Source: Minisyncoccota bacterium
GTDB taxonomy: Bacteria > Verrucomicrobiota > Lentisphaeria > Oligosphaerales > MVZH01
Assembly: GCA_021734725.1 (NCBI GenBank)
Contig: JAIPIM010000108.1
Span: 1-11,303, forward strand
Reading direction: 5' to 3'
DNA length: 11,303 nt
Shown: positions 6,034 to 11,303 of the stretch, one piece after another
How positions within the stretch are numbered: the first letter of the stretch is position 1
Layout of the letters: each line of letters opens with the position of its first letter
The notes under the pieces: model-generated
Told to the model about the DNA's origin: nothing
The model's database searches: none
The model's input: the letters and a program-made list of their open reading frames with translations, nothing else
Made by a program: the position numbers and the translations under genes

Positions 6034-8247
6034 ATGAACACGCAAACATTCACTACCCTATTCCCCGTTGGCTCGCACTTATGTCGGGAACCCATGCCCG
6101 CCATGTCCGAGATGAAACACGACATGGAGCTGTTGAAGAAGCAGGGATTCAACTTGATCAAGATCCAGGAACACTGGATGATCGACGAACCGCGTGAGGG
6201 AGAGTACGATTTTTCCCGCTACGAGGAACTTATCGAGTATGCTGCCTCACTGGACCTGGGCATCTATCTCGGGCTGACATGTGAGCAGGCCCCCCACTGG
6301 CTTTACGAGAAACACCCGGATTGCCGTATGATTATGCGCAACGGCACCCCAGTTGTCTATGAGTCCCAGACAACTCTGCCCGGCGACGGTAAACCCGGTC
6401 CATGCTGCGATCATCCCGGGGCAATGGCGGACCAACTGCGGTTTATACGAAAGCTTGTGAAGACGCTCGGCCGTTTCGAAAACGTGGTTGTGTGGAATAC
6501 CTGGCAAGAGATAAGCTATTGGGCGGAATCGCTCATTGGCGGCCATGTCTGTTATTGCGCGCACACATTGGCCGCGTACAGAGCATGGCTCCGCCAAGAA
6601 TACGGTGACCTAGACTCCCTCAATCGAGCTTGGAACAGCCGGTATGCCGAATGGAGCGATATTGTTCCTGACTGCGGCAACCGCGTCACTGTTTCCGCCC
6701 AGGAAATCCAATGGCGCACGTTTATGGACAATGTACAGATTGCCAACGTTCTGAAACAGCGTGCCGCGGCAATCCGCGCCGCCGATCCGCTCGACCGGCC
6801 GGTGTTCGCCCACAAAGGGGGGCCTGCACTCGCATCGTCAATGGACTGGACCTACGCCCGATGTCAGGATTTCCTTGGCTCGTCCTGTTATCCGGCATGG
6901 GGATGCGGTCACGCATGGGACGACCAGAAGACCCGACCGTTTGATAAGCATTACGCCCTGCGCTCCGAAATGCTGGATGCCGTCGCTTACCGTTACGACT
7001 ATATTCGGTCCGCGAATCCCGGGGCGGGACACGCCGGCGGTGTCCCAGTATGGGCCGCGGAGTTCCAGGGGGGGCCGGTCAGTACCGGTTTTCACAAAGG
7101 CCGTGTGCCTTCCGCCGACGATATTCGCCGCTGGATGCTGAGCGCGGTCGGCGCGGGTGTGACCGCAATTTCCTTCTGGGTAACTCGCGCGGAAATAATG
7201 GCGGCCGAACAAAACGGGTTCAGCCTGCTGGACAGTATGGGAGACGAAACCCCGCGCCTGAAGGAGGCCGGGCGCATCGGACGGGCGTTGAACGAACATG
7301 CCGAACTCTTCGCGCAACCGACACAGCAGCCGGGAGAAGTGGGCATCCTCGTGAACGAAGAAAACTTCCAACTGTGTTCAATACTCACCCAGGGCGGCGA
7401 CCACCTTGCGTACAGTATGCGCGGCTGGTATCACCACCTTCTAGAATCGAATGTTCCGGTGGATTTTGTAAGTGTACAGCACAATGCTGACGACCTACAG
7501 AACTACAAAGCGTTGATTCTCCCCTTCCCCCTTTGTCTTTCTGAGACCGTCGCGGAAAAACTGCGTGCTTACGTTGAGGCCGGTGGCTGCCTCATCAGCG
7601 AGGCGGCACCAGGACGAATCAACGAACAGGCGTTCTGCAATCGCGGCGAAATGTCGCCAATACTGGCCAACTTGTTCGGCGTCCGGCAAACCGGTTTTAC
7701 CATGGTGCGCGAACCGAACGCGGGCGAACGCTGGTCACCGCCGGAACGGACATGGGGCGAGTATTTGGACGCAACAATGCTCGAGGGGGCGGGGCCCCTG
7801 GCTGGAGAAAAACTGCGCGCGAATGTCTATGTGCAGACATTCGACTGCCAGGCCGGCGCGGAGCCGGTACTCAAGGCCGGAGATGCGGTGGCCGGCGTAC
7901 GGCGCACCGTCGGCGACGGCCAGGCGTGGCTGCTGGGCACTTACATCGGTCACAACGGAACCGCCTACCGTGACCCGGCAATTCATGCCGCGGTAAGAGC
8001 TCTGCTGACCGCCTGCGGCCTTTCACCGGAGCACAAGGGCAAGCTGATCGTGCGCAAGCGCGTGACGCCAGACAAGGAAGCGTGGATATTCACAAACCCG
8101 ACCGGCGAAACCGTCACGGAAACAATTGCCTTGCCAAACGGCAGCCAGGTCAGTGACTTGCTGGGCGGTCCCCTGCCGGTCAGCGAAGGCCCGGTTGAGG
8201 TGACCGTGGCGCCACTGGACGTCCGAGTCATGATTGTCGAGGGCTAA
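6034..8247 (+). CDS. GH42-type beta-galactosidase
   Basis: A 737-residue enzyme of about the usual GH42 size, expected to release terminal beta-galactose with retention. The TIM barrel covers about residues 10-410, starting with GSHLCREPMPAMSEMKHDM and KIQEHWMIDEPREGEYDFS. Acid/base candidate is Glu159 in VVWNTWQEISYW; nucleophile candidate is Glu343 in VWAAEFQGGP. Cysteines 124/125 and 173/175 (HVCYCAHT) lie where metal-binding cysteines occur in GH42, followed by the typical AYRAWLRQEYGDLDSLNRAW. Residues ~420-640 form the amidotransferase-like trimerisation domain (GILVNEENF, ALILPFPLCLS, AGGCLISEA). A small C-terminal beta domain ends the protein. The residue before the acid/base is Gln rather than the usual Asn of clan GH-A. 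No signal peptide. The ribosome site GGGA at 6023 is weak. GH42 relatives also include other specificities, so galactose is likely but not proven. Confidence 0.88.
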   Translation: MNTQTFTTLFPVGSHLCREPMPAMSEMKHDMELLKKQGFNLIKIQEHWMIDEPREGEYDFSRYEELIEYAASLDLGIYLGLTCEQAPHWLYEKHPDCRMIMRNGTPVVYESQTTLPGDGKPGPCCDHPGAMADQLRFIRKLVKTLGRFENVVVWNTWQEISYWAESLIGGHVCYCAHTLAAYRAWLRQEYGDLDSLNRAWNSRYAEWSDIVPDCGNRVTVSAQEIQWRTFMDNVQIANVLKQRAAAIRAADPLDRPVFAHKGGPALASSMDWTYARCQDFLGSSCYPAWGCGHAWDDQKTRPFDKHYALRSEMLDAVAYRYDYIRSANPGAGHAGGVPVWAAEFQGGPVSTGFHKGRVPSADDIRRWMLSAVGAGVTAISFWVTRAEIMAAEQNGFSLLDSMGDETPRLKEAGRIGRALNEHAELFAQPTQQPGEVGILVNEENFQLCSILTQGGDHLAYSMRGWYHHLLESNVPVDFVSVQHNADDLQNYKALILPFPLCLSETVAEKLRAYVEAGGCLISEAAPGRINEQAFCNRGEMSPILANLFGVRQTGFTMVREPNAGERWSPPERTWGEYLDATMLEGAGPLAGEKLRANVYVQTFDCQAGAEPVLKAGDAVAGVRRTVGDGQAWLLGTYIGHNGTAYRDPAIHAAVRALLTACGLSPEHKGKLIVRKRVTPDKEAWIFTNPTGETVTETIALPNGSQVSDLLGGPLPVSEGPVEVTVAPLDVRVMIVEG

Positions 8248-8264
8248 CCCACATGCATTCACCC

Positions 8265-8300
8265 GTCCCACAAGCCCCACTCGTCCCACAGGTCCCACCC
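8265..8300. repeat. Left 9-bp tandem array, GTCCCACNN x4
   Basis: Four exact-period units begin at 8265, 8274, 8283 and 8292: GTCCCACAA, GCCCCACTC, GTCCCACAG, GTCCCACCC. The array starts 17 bp after the GH42 stop and ends just before the stop of the minus-strand four-helix-bundle gene. Confidence 0.85.
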
Positions 8301-8303
8301 CCC

Positions 8304-8873
8304 TCACCGCCGCGCGGAACGCGCTTGATACAGGCGCTCGCTGAAGCCGCCTTCTGCCAGGAACGAGTCTTCCAGGCGTCGAATTTGTCGCCGCAACAGA
8401 AAGGTCGCCTGGTGGATCAGGCAGATAACGGTGTTGGCGGCAGCTTCGGGGGAGGCTTGGATGTGGGACCGGTAGGACTGGTAGGACGTGTGGGACGTGT
8501 GGGACGCGTGGAACTGGTGGCGGATGGCCAGTGCTTCCGGCGAGTTCTTATCCCAAAGGCGCAGGCCGCGTTGACGGAGAAAGTCTTCATAGTCCAGAAG
8601 CAGTTCCTCCAGACTTGCCTTGGCCACATTCGTGAGCTTCAGTTCGGTCTTTGCCGACGTTGCCGACGCCATGCTCCCCTCGGCGATGTTTTGTTTACCG
8701 CTCCGCGCCGCCTGTACCATCTGATCGTGAGTGCGCGAATATCGATCAATATAAAGATCACAGAACTCAGCCGTCGCATCGTAGACAATCTCCGCTTTCT
8801 GATACGACAGCAGGTTGCGATACCCACCATGCGCCCCGATCACACGATTGCCGCTGGCTTCACGAATAATCAT
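8304..8873 (-). CDS. Four-helix-bundle protein, 23S rRNA intervening-sequence type with suffix domain
   Basis: A 189-residue protein of the S23/IVP four-helix-bundle family. The signature AARSGKQNIAEGSMAS (about 55-70) and the following TELKLTNVAKASLEELLLDYEDFLRQRG are diagnostic. The C-terminal NTVICLIHQATFLLRRQIRRLE and FLAEGGFSERLYQAR match the suffix-domain subgroup known as 4helix_suffix. Function is unknown; related bundles form pentamers that bind nucleic acid, and the Avd protein of diversity-generating retroelements has the same fold. Residues ~121-138 (FHASHTSHTSYQSYRSHI) are a hydrophilic insert encoded by a 9-bp tandem repeat. GGGAG upstream of the ATG at 8871-8873 is a strong ribosome site. 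The gene is opposite in strand to all neighbours and sits between GH42 and GH38 with repeat arrays on both sides, suggesting insertion as a unit. Confidence 0.9.
   Translation of the reverse strand: MIIREASGNRVIGAHGGYRNLLSYQKAEIVYDATAEFCDLYIDRYSRTHDQMVQAARSGKQNIAEGSMASATSAKTELKLTNVAKASLEELLLDYEDFLRQRGLRLWDKNSPEALAIRHQFHASHTSHTSYQSYRSHIQASPEAAANTVICLIHQATFLLRRQIRRLEDSFLAEGGFSERLYQARSARR
8463..8516. repeat. Internal 9-bp tandem array, GTGGGACNN x6 (inverted unit)
   Basis: Units begin at 8463, 8472, 8481, 8490, 8499 and 8508: GTGGGACCG, GTAGGACTG, GTAGGACGT, GTGGGACGT, GTGGGACGC, GTGGAACTG. The core GTGGGAC is the reverse complement of GTCCCAC in the flanking arrays. Since 9 is a multiple of 3 the gene frame is kept and the protein gains Ser-His/Tyr-X triplets (residues ~121-138). 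Confidence 0.88.
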
Positions 8874-8908
8874 AATTTTCTCCCTTTCTCTTTTCTATCT
8901 CTTAATTC

Positions 8909-8944
8909 GTCCCACAGGTCCTACAGGTCCCACGGGTCCCACGG
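8909..8944. repeat. Right 9-bp tandem array, GTCCCACNN x4
   Basis: Units begin at 8909, 8918, 8927 and 8936: GTCCCACAG, GTCCTACAG, GTCCCACGG, GTCCCACGG. The array lies 35 bp upstream of the four-helix-bundle start on the minus strand and 34 bp upstream of the GH38 start on the + strand. It would be inside the leader of the minus-strand transcript if the promoter at 8962-8991 is used. Confidence 0.88.
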
Positions 8945-8961
8945 GAAAATACAGTAGCTTA

Positions 8962-8991
8962 TTTATAAGTGCATACAAATGACAGTACCAA
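8962..8991 (-). promoter_or_regulatory. Candidate promoter of the four-helix-bundle gene
   Basis: On the minus strand TTGGTA (8991-8986, 4/6 to consensus), an 18-nt spacer and TATAAA (8967-8962, 5/6) form a plausible sigma-70 promoter. Its -35 box overlaps codons 3-5 of the GH38 gene on the other strand. Transcription from about 8955 would include the right 9-bp array in the leader. Confidence 0.35.
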
Positions 8992-11303
8992 TAAAAACCC
9001 TCACGCCCACCCCCCTCCTCCGCCGTGAGGGCAGTCGCCTGCTGCAAACCGCCAAGCTCGAACTGCACTGCTCTCAGGCCCTCCCTGAAGTCAGCGCCTG
9101 CATAATCGCTTCGTCGAGGGACCGTTCCACCACCGCGCTCACGGCGGCTGAAGGCAAGACGGTCGTCGATATCGACGTCCCGGAGGTCCGACAGCCCTGC
9201 GAGCTGGTCTGCGAACTTCGCCAAGGTGAAACGGTGCTGGACCGGAAAACCATCCCCTGGCAGCCGCCGCGGCGGTGGACGGTCCACGTTGTCCAGCTTT
9301 CACATCACGACGTCGGCTACACCGACTTGGCATCGCATGTCATCCAAGAGCATGATCGCTCGCTTGACGCAATTATCGAGATGGCGGCGGCAACCCGCGA
9401 TTTCCCGGAGGACGCACGCTTCAGCGCCGTCATCGAACAAGCATGGTCCATCGATCACTTCTTGAACCACGCGCCTCCGGAGCGGCATGCCGCCATGATT
9501 GACCTGCTGCGGCGTGGCGACCTCGAAGTAACCGCGCTTTTCGGTAATTTGACCACGGAACTCTGCGGGCACGAACTACTGGCGCGCAGCGTGTACCATG
9601 CGTTTCGGTTAAAGCGCAAGCATGGGATCCCTATCGTCTCCGCGGAAAACAACGATATTCCCGGCTTCACCTGGGGGTTATGCCAGGTACTGACTGAGGC
9701 CGGTATCCGCATGTTCTGCCCGGGGCTGCCCAAGTATTACAACTGGGGCAAAACTGAGGATGTGCCGTCATTCTGGGACGAAACGGCGATTTTCGGGAAG
9801 ACAAACATGCCCGGCGCATTCTGGTGGGAGGCGCCAAACGGCAAACGGATCCTTTTCTGGAGCAACAACAGCGGTTGCGGAGGTAGTTGCGACCCATCCC
9901 TGCCGGGGCTCCCGGAACGGCTCCAAACGTTGGAGCAAAACGACTATCCGTACAGCGTTTTACGCTGGCCGGTCATCGGTGCCGGACGCGATAATTCCCC
10001 ATACATCGAGGACTACGCGCACACCATTCGCGCATGGAACGAACGATGGGTATCGCCACGCCTGGTTTCCAGCACGAACGCACGCTTTTATGAGGGTATC
10101 CTTCCCCAACTTCCAAAAACGTTACCCGTCTTTCGCGGAGACGTACCCGGCCAGGACTACCCGGTCGGCGCGGCTTCGACCGCCGAGGCAACCGCCGTCA
10201 ACCGCCGCAATCACTCGAATCTTCAAAGTGCTGAAATCCTGGCCTCAGCGGCATCCGAACTGACCGATTACACGTACCAGGCGGATCGACTGTTCAATGC
10301 TTGCGAAGAGACTCTGTGGCATGACGAGCATACCTGGGGGCACCACTTCCCGGCCGGCCCGACCGCATGCGCATCGGAACTTGAAAAAGCGGTCCACGCC
10401 CACCGTGCCGCGGCATTGGCACACGATGTCAGCAACAAAGCCATGGCTCGCATAGCCGATGCAATCCACCTCGACACCTCGGATATCCACCTGGTCGTGT
10501 TCAACCCCCTCCCCCACCAACGGTCCGGCCCGGTAACCGCGCCGCTGCGCGAACTCGATAACTGCGGCAGCACGATGATGCGTACCGAAAAGGGTACCCT
10601 TCGCGGGGCGCTGCTGCATGATCGCTGGCATGTAAACCCGCCACTGGAGATTGTTGAAGGCAACTTTGACCTGGTCGATGTGGATACGGGCGAAGAGGTG
10701 CCCTATCAACTTCAGGACATCGACTCCCCGCTCGGTCCGCAACTTTATGCGGCACAGCGCCTGGGACTGGGCTCGGGAGGCAAACGGTATGGCGGACTCT
10801 TCGAAAATCCGCGGGGGGTCAAACGGGATATCCTGTTCCATGCCGAGCACGTGCCCGCACTCGGATACCGCATCTATCGGCTCCGCCCCGGAAACGACCA
10901 ACCCGAGTTCCCAGTGCAAGTGTCCGCCGACAAGCACACACTCGAAAACGATTTTTACCGGCTCGAATTAACCCCGGATACCGGGTTCGTGAGAAGTCTC
11001 GTTGACATGGAAAGCGGACGGGAGGTAATTGCCAACAACGCAAGCCACCCCTTCGGGGCGATTGTCGTGCGAACGCCGCGGGGCGCCGATGAAACGTGCA
11101 TGTTTAAGGGTATCGAATCCGTTGCCGCGGGGCCGCTGGCCGCGACCCTGCGCGCCGTTTTTGCCGCCTGTGGTCATCCGCGGATCGAAGTGACTTATAC
11201 TCTGCATGCCCGCGAAAAACGCGTGGACGTCGCCATCGGAATGGTCAAGGACCCCACCCCCTTGCTCGAAACCTACGCCGTTTTCCCCTTCGCGCTGCCG
11301 CAC
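8979..11303 (+). CDS. GH38-type alpha-mannosidase, 3' partial
   Basis: A continuous frame of 775 codons runs from ATG 8979 to the window edge. It encodes a retaining, metal-dependent alpha-mannosidase-like enzyme. Residues 1-100 look like an N-terminal beta domain. The GH38 barrel begins at VVQLSHHDVGYTD, whose His109-X-Asp111 matches the zinc-binding HxD motif. SAENNDIPGFTWG contains Asp226, the likely nucleophile and zinc ligand. ETLWHDEHTWGHH (His448-His456) lies where the late zinc-binding histidine is expected. Beta-sandwich domains follow from about residue 490 (VVFNPLPHQRSG, ENDFYRLELTPDTG, VDMESGREV). A stop at 8955 excludes an earlier in-frame ATG; no Shine-Dalgarno is visible before 8979. 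Usual family length is 900-1050, so 130 or more residues are missing. The sequence is divergent from classical lysosomal or Golgi enzymes, so alpha-mannose specificity is inferred. Confidence 0.88.
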   Translation, partial: MTVPIKTLTPTPLLRREGSRLLQTAKLELHCSQALPEVSACIIASSRDRSTTALTAAEGKTVVDIDVPEVRQPCELVCELRQGETVLDRKTIPWQPPRRWTVHVVQLSHHDVGYTDLASHVIQEHDRSLDAIIEMAAATRDFPEDARFSAVIEQAWSIDHFLNHAPPERHAAMIDLLRRGDLEVTALFGNLTTELCGHELLARSVYHAFRLKRKHGIPIVSAENNDIPGFTWGLCQVLTEAGIRMFCPGLPKYYNWGKTEDVPSFWDETAIFGKTNMPGAFWWEAPNGKRILFWSNNSGCGGSCDPSLPGLPERLQTLEQNDYPYSVLRWPVIGAGRDNSPYIEDYAHTIRAWNERWVSPRLVSSTNARFYEGILPQLPKTLPVFRGDVPGQDYPVGAASTAEATAVNRRNHSNLQSAEILASAASELTDYTYQADRLFNACEETLWHDEHTWGHHFPAGPTACASELEKAVHAHRAAALAHDVSNKAMARIADAIHLDTSDIHLVVFNPLPHQRSGPVTAPLRELDNCGSTMMRTEKGTLRGALLHDRWHVNPPLEIVEGNFDLVDVDTGEEVPYQLQDIDSPLGPQLYAAQRLGLGSGGKRYGGLFENPRGVKRDILFHAEHVPALGYRIYRLRPGNDQPEFPVQVSADKHTLENDFYRLELTPDTGFVRSLVDMESGREVIANNASHPFGAIVVRTPRGADETCMFKGIESVAAGPLAATLRAVFAACGHPRIEVTYTLHAREKRVDVAIGMVKDPTPLLETYAVFPFALPH

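Noticed and set aside
8265..8944. CRISPR array
   Set aside because: The units are 9 bp in direct tandem without spacers of 25-40 bp, and no cas gene is present.
8253..8957. Plus-strand open frame of 234 codons across the cassette
   Set aside because: It is antisense to the clear four-helix-bundle gene. It stays open partly because the 9-bp arrays are open in all frames, giving low-complexity Pro-Val, Gly-Arg-Val and Ser-His repeats.
8254..8976. TGCATTC (8254-8260) and TGCATAC (8970-8976) as a target-site duplication around the cassette
   Set aside because: Seven bases with one mismatch, not directly at the array ends; such a match is expected by chance.
8895..9287. Minus-strand open frame of 130 codons ending in a Gly-Pro-Val repeat
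   Set aside because: It is antisense to the GH38 N-terminus; its repeat tail is only the translated right 9-bp array.
10245..10937. Minus-strand open frame of 230 codons
   Set aside because: It is antisense to the continuous GH38 frame, which has strong family motifs.

Overview
The window is a high-GC stretch (roughly 60% by eye) of a bacterial carbohydrate-degradation locus. Every catabolic gene is on the + strand. The mix is a GH1 beta-glycosidase, two right-handed beta-helix proteins (one resembling family GH141), a GH42-type beta-galactosidase and a GH38-type alpha-mannosidase. There is also a minus-strand four-helix-bundle (23S intervening-sequence type) gene with the suffix domain and a short tandem repeat. 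Together this suggests an uncultured member of the PVC group (Planctomycetota, Lentisphaerota/Kiritimatiellota, Verrucomicrobiota) or a similar polysaccharide degrader. That is an inference from gene content; there is no rRNA or marker gene here.

Layout. 1-1103: GH1 enzyme, truncated at its 5' end by the window edge. 1104-1355: an open remnant whose last ~65 codons look protein-like but have no proper start, so probably a decayed gene tail. 1356-1734: non-coding, with a cluster of small perfect hairpins, four of them 15-bp palindromes of the form GTCCCy-NNN-rGGGAC. 1735-4590: 951-residue GH141-like beta-helix protein. 4591-4662: short gap with a long imperfect hairpin. 4663-5925: 420-residue beta-helix protein. 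5926-6033: AT-rich gap with a candidate promoter. 6034-8247: GH42-like enzyme. 8248-8978: minus-strand four-helix-bundle gene (8304-8873) with 9-bp GTCCCACNN arrays on both flanks and the same unit, inverted, inside its coding sequence. 8979-11303: GH38-like alpha-mannosidase, open through the right edge.

How the genes fit together. The five hydrolase or lyase-like genes are co-directional and plausibly act on one heteropolysaccharide or its oligosaccharides: the beta-helix proteins on uronate- or fucose-containing backbones or branches, and GH1, GH42 and GH38 removing beta-glucosyl, beta-galactosyl and alpha-mannosyl residues. None of the four complete or 5'-complete glycan genes starts with a recognisable signal peptide, which suggests intracellular processing of imported fragments. 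The substrate cannot be told from the sequence.

The most unusual part is 8265-8944: three arrays of one 9-bp unit, two flanking and one inverted and in frame inside the four-helix-bundle gene. The gene plus arrays looks like a cassette placed between two glycosidase genes. The hairpin cluster at 1470-1672 is a second repeat-like block built on the same GTCCC/GGGAC core.
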